NCBI GenBank assembly: GCA_029781035.1
Contig: JAKOXK010000070.1
Location: 62,001-126,000, forward strand
Direction: 5' to 3'
Length of the DNA stretch: 64,000 nucleotides
From: Armatimonadota bacterium
GTDB taxonomy: Bacteria; Armatimonadota; Fimbriimonadia; Fimbriimonadales; Fimbriimonadaceae
In this document: positions 40,709-49,566 of the stretch, in pieces
How positions within the stretch are numbered: position 1 is the stretch's first letter
Layout of the letters: every line of letters begins with the position of its first letter
Program-made: the position numbers and the translations under genes
The notes under the pieces: model-generated
What the model was told of the DNA's origin: nothing
What the model saw: the letters and a program-made list of their open reading frames with translations, nothing else
Databases searched by the model: none

Positions 40709-42792
40709 AGCGAATCCCCACTGATATGGTTCCGCTCCTCCTCGCGGCGTTTCTCGCGCCGTTGATCGGTGGCCAAGTCAGCCTTGAGGCATCCCCGTTC
40801 GATGGTTATCTGACCGGAGTCATGGGCGGATCTGAGCTCCCGTTCGGAGCCCGAGCGATCATCGGGACGCTGATAGGGGCTTCTCTCTTTCTGGCACTCG
40901 TCCGAAAGAGGGTCGTCCAGATTCCTGCCGTTCGCATCGGCGGCCTCTTGCTGGCCCTGGTCGGCTTGATTGGCCTCTCGATCCTCGTGTCGGCCTTCAA
41001 GTACGAAAGCTACTGCGCCTGGCTCTACTGGATCCTGTTCGCCATGGCCTTTTTCGCCGCTGTCGCCACGCTTGGCAGAAAGGCAGGCGTCAGGGCCGTC
41101 ATCTGGGCCGCAGTGGCTGGCGGAGCCCTTGAATCGCTGAAGGCCATTCTCGAGTACGCCAGTGTCAGGGCGACCGAACCGTCACACCGTGTCTTTGGTG
41201 ACTGGAACAACCCGAATGGCTTGGCTGGAATGCTCTGCCTCCTCGTCCCCCTTGCCTACGGGCTCTGTGCCACCTCAGAAAGGCTGGAGTCCTTTCTCTC
41301 GGTATTGGCCGGCGCCCTCATGGTCTTCGCTGTCGCTCTGACCCAGTCGAAGGGGGGCCTCCTCGTACTGGGTCTTGCGACCGTCACGTTCCTGGCGGCC
41401 GGACTCAGTTGGAAGGGCCGGGCGAAAGCGGTCGCGGGACTGATTCCCCTCGTCCTGGGCCTCGTTCTGGTCGCTGGCGTCATCGCGTCGAACAGAGCCA
41501 GTGCGAACGCCGGGAGCTTCGGTGAGCGGATCACTCAGGCGGGCACGACTCAAGACCAGTCGGCCGGATATCGCGAACTCCTTTGGAAGGGAGCGGTCAA
41601 GATGATTGCGCAGCGCCCGACGGGATATGGAATCGGCACGTACCGCTATGAGTCTGGCCGGCCTGGGCTAACCGAACAAACAGTCCACACCCACCAAACT
41701 TGGCTTCAACTGGCCGTGGAAGCGAGCCCGCTTGCCACCTTGTTGCTCCTAGCGTTTGCCGGTGGTTGGCTCGCCACATTTCTAGCTGGAGCCCGGAAGT
41801 GGCCGTGGAACCTGGCAGGTCTCAGAGCCGGGATCCTCGGCACCTGCGTCGCCGCCGCCACCGATGGCATGATCGAGAGCAACCTGATCTTCCTAGGCAT
41901 TGGTGTGACGTTGTTCATCGTGCTCGGTGCTGGACTCCAGTCTTCGAGCGACGGCTCCATGCCAGAAATCGCTCCCAAAGGCGTGCGCTGGCCGCTGGCT
42001 GCCTTTGCGTGCGTCATTCCTGTCATCGCAATATGGCATTCAAGTGTTTCTGAGTTATACAAATCGTTAGGCGTGGCGGCTGTCGCTGAGGGCGACTTGG
42101 TGGGAGCCAAGGCGGACTTCGCTGCCGCTCGCACGGTGGCGCCGGGCGATGGAGAGGCCTTGTTCTGGAGTTCTCGACTGGAGGCGACGGACACCAGAAG
42201 TCGGGTCGAGTGGATGGCTCGGACTGTTGCAGCCTGCCCCAACACCCGGTATCTCCGGGCCTATGCGCGTGCGGCCCAGGACGACAAACAGCCGATCCTC
42301 GCCGCTACAGTGATTGAGGCTGCCCTGGCGCGTGACCCGAACAACCTCTCGACCTTGGAACTGAAGTACAAGCTACTGGTCGAGGACGGGAACGAACCGG
42401 CGGCGATCAAGACCGCACGGCGCTTGATCCAGGTCGAAGAGACCCCCTATTTCAAGGTCAGGGCGATTCCCGAGTTGGTTCCCCTCGAAACAGACGATGC
42501 GAGAGTGTTCCTTGCCGCCAACACATCGAGCCCCTCCGAACGCGCCCAACTCCTCAGGCCAGCGGTTGAAGGCTACCTTCGCTATTTCTCAGCGACCGTC
42601 CCCGTGATCAAACGCTTCGCGTCAGCGTCGCCAACCGGAGGGTTCCTCGGCCACGACATGCGGGAGGTCCACGACGTGGCGAACCGGGCGAGAAACGCAG
42701 CGCAGACTTTGAAGGCCGCTTATTCTCAGTTGGGAGATTCGGCCGGCGAGTCCTGGGTGGATGAAGCCGTGTCCAAGTTCGAAGTCGAGTGA
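40705..42792 (+). CDS. O-antigen-ligase/Wzy-like membrane protein
   Basis: A 695-residue protein with about 11 hydrophobic helices in the first 440 residues, of the Wzy_C/O-antigen ligase type; the central loop GYRELLWKGAVKMIAQRPTG followed by YGIGTYRYESGRP and HTHQTWLQLAVE is the ligase family's periplasmic motif region. The C-terminal 250 residues are helical and repeat-like (TPR-like), for example DLVGAKADFAAARTVAPGDG. It probably transfers polysaccharide to a lipid or protein acceptor. Its 3' end overlaps the convergent PBP2 gene by 67 bp. Confidence 0.85.
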   Translation: MKRIPTDMVPLLLAAFLAPLIGGQVSLEASPFDGYLTGVMGGSELPFGARAIIGTLIGASLFLALVRKRVVQIPAVRIGGLLLALVGLIGLSILVSAFKYESYCAWLYWILFAMAFFAAVATLGRKAGVRAVIWAAVAGGALESLKAILEYASVRATEPSHRVFGDWNNPNGLAGMLCLLVPLAYGLCATSERLESFLSVLAGALMVFAVALTQSKGGLLVLGLATVTFLAAGLSWKGRAKAVAGLIPLVLGLVLVAGVIASNRASANAGSFGERITQAGTTQDQSAGYRELLWKGAVKMIAQRPTGYGIGTYRYESGRPGLTEQTVHTHQTWLQLAVEASPLATLLLLAFAGGWLATFLAGARKWPWNLAGLRAGILGTCVAAATDGMIESNLIFLGIGVTLFIVLGAGLQSSSDGSMPEIAPKGVRWPLAAFACVIPVIAIWHSSVSELYKSLGVAAVAEGDLVGAKADFAAARTVAPGDGEALFWSSRLEATDTRSRVEWMARTVAACPNTRYLRAYARAAQDDKQPILAATVIEAALARDPNNLSTLELKYKLLVEDGNEPAAIKTARRLIQVEETPYFKVRAIPELVPLETDDARVFLAANTSSPSERAQLLRPAVEGYLRYFSATVPVIKRFASASPTGGFLGHDMREVHDVANRARNAAQTLKAAYSQLGDSAGESWVDEAVSKFEVE

Positions 42793-44585
42793 ACCTCGAC
42801 CTGTGGCGTGCCGGGGTTCTTCGACTGCAACCACGCTCGCACCACTTGGGCCGCGATAGGTGCTGCAACTTCGCCACCATGGCCGGCGTTTTCGACCATT
42901 ACACAGATAACAATCTTGGGATTGTCGATCGGTGCCATCCCAACAAACCAACTATGCGTCTCGTGGTCCTTGCGGTTCTCGGCGCTACCTGTCTTGCCGC
43001 CCCAAGACAGCCCGGGAATCTGCGCCGTACGGGCTGTGCCACTCTCGATCACGTGGCGCATCGCGGAGGTCAACGAGTCCCACTCGAAAGCAGTGGCGTC
43101 CACATGGCCGAGTGGTTCGGGCTTGGCGAAAACCGGCTGTGCTCCCTCCTCAGGGCCGACGGTTGCCCGCAAGAGGTGCGGCTTGTAGCTCGTACCCCGG
43201 TTGGCGACCAAAGCGACGAGGCACGCCATCTGAAGCGGAGTTACGGCTAGCTCGCCCTGTCCAATGCCAAAGTTGACGGTATCACCGATCGACCACGGAC
43301 GGTCTCGATTCTGGGCCCACCATTCCGGAGTCGGTACGCGCCCCGCCGATTCCGACGGCAGGTCGATCCCGGTCGCCTTGCCGATGCCGGTCGCCTCGCA
43401 GGCCTTCAATAGCCCTTCCCGACCGATCAGCTCGGCCAGGTGCCCGAAATACGTGTTGCAGCTCTTCGAGAACGCCCGATCATAGGAGACGTCACCGTGC
43501 ACTCCGAGGCACTTGGTCTTGTGGTTGCCGACCTGCAAATAGCCGGGACAGTTGAACGTGGCTGTCGTGGAAAACTCATTGGTGATCCATGAAGCGATCG
43601 TTGTCAGGACCTTGAACGTCGAGCCCGGAGGATACGCAGCACTGGTCGCCCGGAAGAAAAAGGGGCGACTGGGATCGTTTTGGAGGGCCGAATATTCGTC
43701 TCGACTGATCCCTTGGAGGAAGTCGGATGCGTCGTAGGTCGGGCTGCTCGCAAGTACCAGCACCTCCCCCGTGGTCGGATCGAGGGCGACGACCGATCCG
43801 CGCCGACCGCTCAGCAGGTTCTGAGCCACGGCTTGTAGTTTGAGGTCCAGGCTCAGAATCAGGGTCGAGCCCGCAACAGGCTCCTCGGTCCCGATCGACA
43901 GGGAGCGCAGCTTTCGTTGCCGGGCATCGATCGCAAACTTCTCATGCCCGGGGATTCCCATGAGCGACCGTTCGTACTCTCGCTCAATCCCTTGTATTCC
44001 CACGTATCCCGCCGGATCGATCCCTTGGGACTCGAGCCTCTTCTTGTCCACGTCCCGGGGAGTGCCCACATACCCGGTGATGTGACTGGTCAACAAAGGC
44101 TGCGCGTAGTAGCGCATGGCCTGCGTGTCGACACTGAATCCAGGAAGTTCGTCAGCAATCTCGGCGATCTTCGTGGCGACGACGACGTCGGCACCGACAT
44201 AGACTGGAACCGCCAGATTGCCCTTGCCCCGAACCGCGTAGATCGCCTTCGTCAGGGCGCTCGCTGTAGATCCCAACATGCGGGCGACACGAGCCACGAC
44301 GTCCGGGTGCTTGAGCGCCACGACGGGCCGAGCCAAGATCACAACGGTCGGTTTGACCCCTGCGATCAGCTGTCCCGTCCGATCAACAATCTTCCCGCGA
44401 GGAGCGAGGCGCTCGACGCTGTCGTTGTTGGTGACGCTGGCTCGCTCCTTCAGGTCGTCGTACTCGACGACCTGAAGGTACCAAAGTCGGCTCACGTACG
44501 CGAGCATGACCGCGATCAACAGTCCAGGTACCAGGAGGATCCGCGGTTGGAGCGGCCGTTCTTCAGGTACGTGGATTACCGACAT
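42726..44585 (-). CDS. mrdA: Penicillin-binding protein 2 (transpeptidase)
   Basis: A 619-residue class B PBP for cell elongation. One N-terminal membrane helix (about residues 16-35) precedes a dimerisation domain and a transpeptidase domain with the catalytic motifs SxxK (PPGSTFK, near residue 322), SxN (SKSCN) and KTG (GGKTGSAEN, near residue 528). It crosslinks peptidoglycan on the outer face of the inner membrane. A Ser/Thr-rich tail ends the protein. PBP1A lies upstream on the same strand, with a possible small gene between. The last 67 bp overlap the convergent O-antigen-ligase-like gene. Confidence 0.93.
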   Translation of the reverse strand: MSVIHVPEERPLQPRILLVPGLLIAVMLAYVSRLWYLQVVEYDDLKERASVTNNDSVERLAPRGKIVDRTGQLIAGVKPTVVILARPVVALKHPDVVARVARMLGSTASALTKAIYAVRGKGNLAVPVYVGADVVVATKIAEIADELPGFSVDTQAMRYYAQPLLTSHITGYVGTPRDVDKKRLESQGIDPAGYVGIQGIEREYERSLMGIPGHEKFAIDARQRKLRSLSIGTEEPVAGSTLILSLDLKLQAVAQNLLSGRRGSVVALDPTTGEVLVLASSPTYDASDFLQGISRDEYSALQNDPSRPFFFRATSAAYPPGSTFKVLTTIASWITNEFSTTATFNCPGYLQVGNHKTKCLGVHGDVSYDRAFSKSCNTYFGHLAELIGREGLLKACEATGIGKATGIDLPSESAGRVPTPEWWAQNRDRPWSIGDTVNFGIGQGELAVTPLQMACLVALVANRGTSYKPHLLRATVGPEEGAQPVFAKPEPLGHVDATAFEWDSLTSAMRHVIESGTARTAQIPGLSWGGKTGSAENRKDHETHSWFVGMAPIDNPKIVICVMVENAGHGGEVAAPIAAQVVRAWLQSKNPGTPQVEVHSTSNLDTASSTQDSPAESPN

Positions 44586-44601
44586 CTCAGTGGAGATACC
44601 C

Positions 44602-44847
44602 TCAAATGGGGAGTCGTTTCGGCCTTAGGCCCAAGTGACGGACCCAGCGAGCCAGTCGCCTGACGCCTCGGGCCACCCAACGGACGGGCGGAGAGACCGT
44701 AGACTTCGACACGAACCTCGTGGACGCGGGTGGACCAGCTTGAGCCGAAGCGTGACCCGTCTGAATGTTGGCCAAGGCGAGGAAGCAACCTGCTAGGGCC
44801 ACCATGACCGTTCCGAGGACGACGAACTGACGGACGCGGGTCGCCAG
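44602..44847 (-). CDS. Possible small membrane protein with CTG start
   Basis: An 81-codon frame between PBP1A and PBP2. A perfect AGGAGG (44854-44859, overlapping the PBP1A stop region) stands 6 nt before CTG 44847; ATG 44805 is the alternative start (67 residues). The product has a hydrophobic segment (RQFVVLGTVMVALAGCFLALA) and a basic C-terminus (RRLARWVRHLGLRPKRLP). It could be a small membrane or lipoprotein factor linked to wall synthesis. No homologue is recognised, so it may not be expressed. Confidence 0.4.
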   Translation of the reverse strand: MATRVRQFVVLGTVMVALAGCFLALANIQTGHASAQAGPPASTRFVSKSTVSPPVRWVARGVRRLARWVRHLGLRPKRLPI

Positions 44848-44849
44848 TG

Positions 44850-47114
44850 TCAGCCTCCTGGGCCCTTGTGAAGCTGACAGCGTTCTTTGGGCTCCGTTCC
44901 GGCTTTGAATGCCTTTCTGACTCGCTCTGGACAGTAGATCGTCGCCCTTTGTCCACTGTCGGCACAGATCTCGACCCAAACGATCTTCCCTTCCTCAGCA
45001 GTGCCACCGTCCTTCTTGGGCCCGCCCTTCGAAGGGGGGGCATCGTTACCGTCTCCTTGGACGACGGGCGGAATGTCGCCAGGCTGGTCGGGTGGGGCCT
45101 GGTCGCCCGGATTGTCAGGCTGAGGGCTCGTCTTCTCGTCGATGCCAGGATTGACCTCGTCAGCTGGCGCTGTCGCGTCGTCGGGTGTGATTGTGACCTG
45201 AGGCGCCTTGATGTGTCGAGCCTCTTCCCCATAGAGTTTCTGGGCTTGACCGACGATCTGGGCCCAGAGGGGAGCGACCATGTGTCCTCCCATCACGTAG
45301 TCGTCCATCGGCAGGTAGCGGACGCGGCCGTCAGCAGTCCGAGTCTCGTTAGCTATCCAGCCCACTCCGAGGAACTTGTCCGTGTATCCACAGAACCAGG
45401 CGTCCTTGTTCGAACTGGTCGTGCCGGTCTTGCCTCTGGCGTTGGTGACCGAGCCAGCGCGCGTGCCGGTTCCTCCGGTGACCACCGCGCGAAGGCAGGT
45501 GTCGATCCCTTCAGCCGACGACGGACTCAGTTGTCGTCGGTGGAATGTCGGCCCGTTCACTTGGACTGCTTGTCCATTTGGGCCGACGATCCTTACGACG
45601 CCGTAGGGTTCGAATCGGTCTCCCTTGTTTTGAAAAACGCTGTAGGCCGCGGCCATTTCCAACGGTGTCACTTCATCGGCGCCCAACGCGATCGTCTCCG
45701 CGGCGGGCAGATCGGACTTGATGCCAAACGCAGTGTGGGCCGTACTGATGACGTTCTCAAGGCCGACGTCTTTCATCGCCCACATCGCACAGGTGTTGAT
45801 CGACTTGGCGATGGCCGTCCTGACGCTGACCGCCCCCCCCTTGCCCCCGCCTCGTATCAGCCTCTCGCCATGTCCGTTGTCTTTGGGGATGAAGTACGGC
45901 TCGTTGCTGACGGACCCGTTGGGATTGAGCTTGTCGAATTCAAAGGCCGTGGCGTATACCAGTGGCTTGAACGATGAGCCGGGCTGCCTATGGCCCTGCG
46001 TGATGACGTTGAACTGGTTCTTGTTGTAGTCGGGTCCACCCACCATGGCCAGGATCCGACCTTCGTTGTCCGTCAGCACAAATGCGGCCGTCGTGATCTT
46101 GAGGCGACGATTCTTGGCGACCATCTCCCGGATCTTCTTCTCTGCGAACTCTTGCAGCTTCGGGTCCAGAGTCGTTTCGATCCTGTACCCTCCGGTCGAC
46201 AGGTCAATGTCAGGGCAGTTGTCCTGAACCCATTGCTTGACGTAGTCGCAGAAGTACGGGGCGGTGCGTGTGCCTCCGCCTTCCTCGCCACGCTTGCGCA
46301 AGTGCAGCGGCTCTTTGAGCGCCGAATTGTAGTCCGAGTCACCTATCCAGCCTTCGTCGTGCATGATGCCAAGAACAATGTCACGGTTCCGGAGGGCAAC
46401 GCGCTTGTTCGAGAACGGGTTCTCGTCACTCGGACGACGGACGCACCGGGCCAAGGTCGCTGCTTCAGACCACGTCAACTGATCGAGCGACTTGCCAAAG
46501 TAGACTTGGGCGGCTGCCGAAACCCCGTAGGCACCCGAGCCATAAAAGACCTGGTTCAAGTAGAGCTCGAGAATCTGTTCCTTCGTCAGCTTGCGCTCGA
46601 TCATCGTGGCGAGCGCCATATCCTCGATCTTGCGGTCCAGTGTCTTCGATGTGCTCGTGAAGACGCGCTTGGCCAGTTGCATCGTCAGTGTGCTGGCGCC
46701 CTCTGTCCTGTGACCCGTAAGAGTCGAAAAAGCCGCCCGGCCAACGGCCCAGAAGTCGACACCCTCGTGTTGGAAGAACCGCTTGTCCTCGGCAGCGAGA
46801 GTCGCTGAAATGACCTTTCCCGGGACGTCCTCGATCTTGACAGGCTGTCGAAACTCCGTCGAGATCGACTCCATCACTTCTCCATCGCGGGAAAGGATCA
46901 CGCTTCGTTCGGCGGTGTACCGCTTCATCCGTTCGGGCAGGGACGGAACGAGCGACGCAGCTTTTTTGAGTTGCTGGTCGGCGTACCAGGTCGCTCCCAT
47001 CACGACGATGCTCAAGAGGATGAAAGCAGTGGCGCAGCCGATTTTAAGCCGCTTCCACCCCTTCGACCGCTTTCCTACGGGCCGTGCGGACGTGTTAGCG
47101 ATAGATCGAGACAC
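44850..47114 (-). CDS. Penicillin-binding protein 1A (bifunctional class A PBP)
   Basis: A 754-residue class A PBP. A cytosolic basic tail and one membrane helix (about residues 28-48) precede the GT51 glycosyltransferase (catalytic Glu109 in AAEDKRFFQHEGVDF; GASTLTMQLAK; RKIEDMALATMIE) and the transpeptidase (SxxK in RQPGSSFKP near residue 380, GKTGTTSSNKDAW). The C-terminal 110 residues are Pro/Asp-rich and end with a Cys-containing segment. GTG 47114 follows CATAAT at 9 nt. Confidence 0.94.
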   Translation of the reverse strand: MSRSIANTSARPVGKRSKGWKRLKIGCATAFILLSIVVMGATWYADQQLKKAASLVPSLPERMKRYTAERSVILSRDGEVMESISTEFRQPVKIEDVPGKVISATLAAEDKRFFQHEGVDFWAVGRAAFSTLTGHRTEGASTLTMQLAKRVFTSTSKTLDRKIEDMALATMIERKLTKEQILELYLNQVFYGSGAYGVSAAAQVYFGKSLDQLTWSEAATLARCVRRPSDENPFSNKRVALRNRDIVLGIMHDEGWIGDSDYNSALKEPLHLRKRGEEGGGTRTAPYFCDYVKQWVQDNCPDIDLSTGGYRIETTLDPKLQEFAEKKIREMVAKNRRLKITTAAFVLTDNEGRILAMVGGPDYNKNQFNVITQGHRQPGSSFKPLVYATAFEFDKLNPNGSVSNEPYFIPKDNGHGERLIRGGGKGGAVSVRTAIAKSINTCAMWAMKDVGLENVISTAHTAFGIKSDLPAAETIALGADEVTPLEMAAAYSVFQNKGDRFEPYGVVRIVGPNGQAVQVNGPTFHRRQLSPSSAEGIDTCLRAVVTGGTGTRAGSVTNARGKTGTTSSNKDAWFCGYTDKFLGVGWIANETRTADGRVRYLPMDDYVMGGHMVAPLWAQIVGQAQKLYGEEARHIKAPQVTITPDDATAPADEVNPGIDEKTSPQPDNPGDQAPPDQPGDIPPVVQGDGNDAPPSKGGPKKDGGTAEEGKIVWVEICADSGQRATIYCPERVRKAFKAGTEPKERCQLHKGPGG

Positions 47115-47123
47115 GTGTCTGTG

Positions 47124-47129
47124 ATTATG
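47124..47129 (-). promoter_or_regulatory. -10 element CATAAT for PBP1A gene
   Basis: CATAAT on the minus strand ends 9 nt before the GTG at 47114, in the short gap after the RseB-like gene. Confidence 0.5.
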
Positions 47130-47153
47130 ACGTGGCAGTACGGATAGTCGTTG

Positions 47154-48122
47154 CTACTCTGTGATGTGTGACGCTAATTGGCGTAGGTCCTGCTCGCTCG
47201 GGTCGCCGAGCAAGGCGAACCTCATGCCGTTGTTTTCCCACACGTAGCTGTTGACGTTCCTGCCCTCGATCCTCTTCAGCCGGTCTGCGTTCACAGGACC
47301 TTGGATCATGAAGAACGAAACGCGGGACCGCTGGTTGCCGTAAAGCTGCATCAAGACTTTGACCCCCTTGGGCTCGAGTTTCCGTACGCTGAGCAGCGTC
47401 CAACCTCGTGGCAACTGCATGGGCTTGAACCCCATTTCCGCGCTCAGGCGTTTCAGGTCGTCATAGGGCGTCACGAGACGAGCCCCAGGTTTGTCGATCC
47501 GAAATGTACTGGCGTTGATCGTGGGGTTGAATTGGACCGAGGTGAACTCGATCGAACCCACCAAGTCGCCTCTTGGGTCGAACGTCTGCAACTTGAGCAA
47601 GACGTTGTGTGCGGGGTCGATCCATGCTCGCGACACCACCCCCCCCTTGCTGTTGTCGACTTCTAGTTGACGAGTCGGGAATCCCGCTATCGACCCACCG
47701 TCCGTCTCCTTGACCTCCGACTTGGACTCACCCTTGGCGAAAATCCGGGCAAGACGGAACATGGCTTCTGACTCTCGAGCCGGCATTTCCCGGATCTCGT
47801 TCGTTGCTGGAGACCAGACCAGCCTCTTGTGGTCGTCTTCGACGGAGATCTGCCCCTTGACTTCACTGTCGTGAAGCACTTCAGTCCGGATCCGGACTCC
47901 GTCCCTGACGACGCTTTCCGTCATGAGACGACGGACGCCCCTTTCGATATGCTGCACAACCCTCACGCCCGAGAAGCGAACCTTTTGCTTCTGATCCATC
48001 AGTCGCTGGATCAGCGGATGGATGTCGGCTTGAACCGGTCCACCACCGTGCCTCGTACCGCGCTGGCAGAACGCCACTGCAGGCACGGCGGCAACGAGAA
48101 GGACGATGAACGATCGGTTCAT
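47154..48122 (-). CDS. RseB/MucB-like periplasmic regulator
   Basis: A 322-residue exported protein (signal peptide residues 1-18) with an RseB/MucB-like, LolA-type beta-fold N-terminal half (VRFSGVRVVQHI, RRLMTESVVRDGVRIRTEV, GSIEFTSVQFN) and a C-terminal half (GFKPMQLPRGWTLLSVRKL, YGNQRSRVSFFMIQG). In the SigE system RseB binds RseA and senses lipoprotein or LPS stress. It overlaps the anti-sigma gene by 4 bp, completing a sigma, anti-sigma and RseB cascade. The PBP1A gene follows on the same strand. Confidence 0.8.
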   Translation of the reverse strand: MNRSFIVLLVAAVPAVAFCQRGTRHGGGPVQADIHPLIQRLMDQKQKVRFSGVRVVQHIERGVRRLMTESVVRDGVRIRTEVLHDSEVKGQISVEDDHKRLVWSPATNEIREMPARESEAMFRLARIFAKGESKSEVKETDGGSIAGFPTRQLEVDNSKGGVVSRAWIDPAHNVLLKLQTFDPRGDLVGSIEFTSVQFNPTINASTFRIDKPGARLVTPYDDLKRLSAEMGFKPMQLPRGWTLLSVRKLEPKGVKVLMQLYGNQRSRVSFFMIQGPVNADRLKRIEGRNVNSYVWENNGMRFALLGDPSEQDLRQLASHITE

Positions 48123-48565
48123 AACGAGTCGGGCCTGCTCGAGTTGGGTTCAGGCGTCCACGAAACTCCCATCCCGGTTTCGAGGTCAGCCTCATGGTGC
48201 GCACTGACTAGGGATTCTTCGAGACTCGGTCCCGTCTGCTTGGCCAGCGGAGCCGTGCTGATCGCGGTGCGATCGACTTTCGGAGCGTGCGGCATGAAGA
48301 CGAAGAGGGCGAGCACTGCCACGGCGGTCGCTGCAAATCCGGAGACCCAGAAGGTGACGCTGCGCCTCTTCGGCTTGACCGAGCATTTCAGCAACTCCTC
48401 GTTCAAGGCACTGCGCCAAGACAGGCTGGGCTCGGGATCGTGAAGGGCGCCCACGAGGGGAGCGCTCGTGACCTGAGCCTCGAGAAGTTCGTCGAGTTCA
48501 AGGCTCTCCGACGCCGTCATCGGTGTCTCCCGCACGATCTTCAAGATCAGTTCTTGATCCTTCAT
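48119..48565 (-). CDS. Anti-sigma factor (RseA-like)
   Basis: A 148-residue single-pass membrane protein. The cytosolic N-terminus (MKDQELILKIVRETPMTASE, LELDELLEA) would hold the sigma factor; one membrane helix (about residues 72-91, FWVSGFAATAVAVLALFVF) follows and the rest is periplasmic. It lacks the zinc-binding HxxxCxxC of ZAS anti-sigma factors, so it resembles the RseA type. It overlaps the sigma gene and the RseB-like gene by 4 bp on each side. Confidence 0.8.
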   Translation of the reverse strand: MKDQELILKIVRETPMTASESLELDELLEAQVTSAPLVGALHDPEPSLSWRSALNEELLKCSVKPKRRSVTFWVSGFAATAVAVLALFVFMPHAPKVDRTAISTAPLAKQTGPSLEESLVSAHHEADLETGMGVSWTPEPNSSRPDSL

Positions 48566-49194
48566 ACGCCTCCTCTCGCCGAAGCCAAATAGTCTCCAAC
48601 GTGCTTCTGCATGTGAGCTCGGGCAAGGAACAGCCGGCTCTTGACGGTCCCGACCGGCACGTTGACGGTCGAAGCTATCTCCTCGTACCCCATGTCTTCC
48701 TTATCGTGCAACAGGAGGACTGTCCTGAGTTTTTCCGACATGCTGCCGAGCGCCTCCTCGACCACGACCGAGAGTTCCTCGTTCATGACGAGCATTTCGG
48801 GATCCCAGCGGGTGTCGGCGAACTCCAGCGGCTCTTCGTCGTCGAACGACGAGTCCAAGCTGTTGAAGTCAGGACCACGGTCAACCCTCCGAGACCGGTC
48901 GATGCACAGGTTGTGAGCGATCCGAAACAGCCAGGTCCTCAGTGAACAGCGGCCGTCGAACCGCGCCAGCCCCTGGAAAGCCTTGATGAACACCTCCTGG
49001 GCGACGTCAAGGGCCTCTTCTTCGCTGCGGAGCATCCGGCGGACAAAGCCCAACACCCGGGCCTGATAGGCGTCAACGATCTTGCCGAACGCTTCAGCGT
49101 CCTGACGGCGGCTCTGCGCCACAAGCGCCTGCTCGGTCGCGGCGTCCATGTGTCGTCGGTTAGCCAAAGACTCGACTCCTACGAGGCCGTTCAT
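48562..49194 (-). CDS. ECF RNA polymerase sigma factor (SigE-like)
   Basis: A 210-residue ECF sigma factor. Region 2 reads VDAYQARVLGFVRRMLRSEE, DVAQEVFIKAFQGLARFDG and LRTWLFRIAHNLCIDRSRR; region 4 reads LRTVLLLHDKEDMGYEEIAS and VPVGTVKSRLFLARAHMQ. It directs transcription of envelope-stress genes and is presumably held by the RseA-like protein. Start ATG 49194 or ATG 49149 (MDAATEQALV). The upstream 370 bp hold no gene. Confidence 0.92.
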   Translation of the reverse strand: MNGLVGVESLANRRHMDAATEQALVAQSRRQDAEAFGKIVDAYQARVLGFVRRMLRSEEEALDVAQEVFIKAFQGLARFDGRCSLRTWLFRIAHNLCIDRSRRVDRGPDFNSLDSSFDDEEPLEFADTRWDPEMLVMNEELSVVVEEALGSMSEKLRTVLLLHDKEDMGYEEIASTVNVPVGTVKSRLFLARAHMQKHVGDYLASARGGV

Positions 49195-49566
49195 CTGCTA
49201 ATGAATTGACGGATGGACCTGCCCGTGGTTCACCAATTGTGCCCCATACCGGGTCCGCAAGGTTGCCAGTTCCTCAACTTCTGCCGAGAGTTGAAGGGCT
49301 GCGGATCCAAGGAACTCGAGCCATAGTTACGGGCGCACCAGGCTCCAAAGGGCCCAAGTGCGCGGAGAAGCTGGAACGAGGAAACTTGTACAGACCATCA
49401 TTACAGGTAGGGACGCCGAAGTCCCGAAACCACCTTTATGAACAGCGACAGTCACCGTACCTGTCCTGCCCGAAGCGCGACACGCTCCTGAGCCTGGTCT
49501 CTGGGCCCGCGCGACCGGCAGGCGCGACCAGCCCATACGACCAAAACCCCCTCACGGAGCCAGAAG
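49195..49566. other. Gene-free stretch, possible structured leader
   Basis: No credible reading frame. Two inverted repeats can be seen: GGGAC/GTCCC around GCCGAA (49410-49425) and CTGGTC/GACCAG (49494-49531) enclosing a GC-rich inner stem. They lie upstream of the DUF1003 gene and could belong to its 5' leader. No known riboswitch consensus is recognised. Confidence 0.3.

Noticed and set aside
44847-45977. A 376-codon plus-strand frame opposite PBP1A
   Set aside because: PBP1A on the other strand has all catalytic motifs; this frame has none.
49195-49566. M-box or similar magnesium riboswitch before DUF1003
   Set aside because: The conserved core of the M-box could not be found; only generic hairpins are present.
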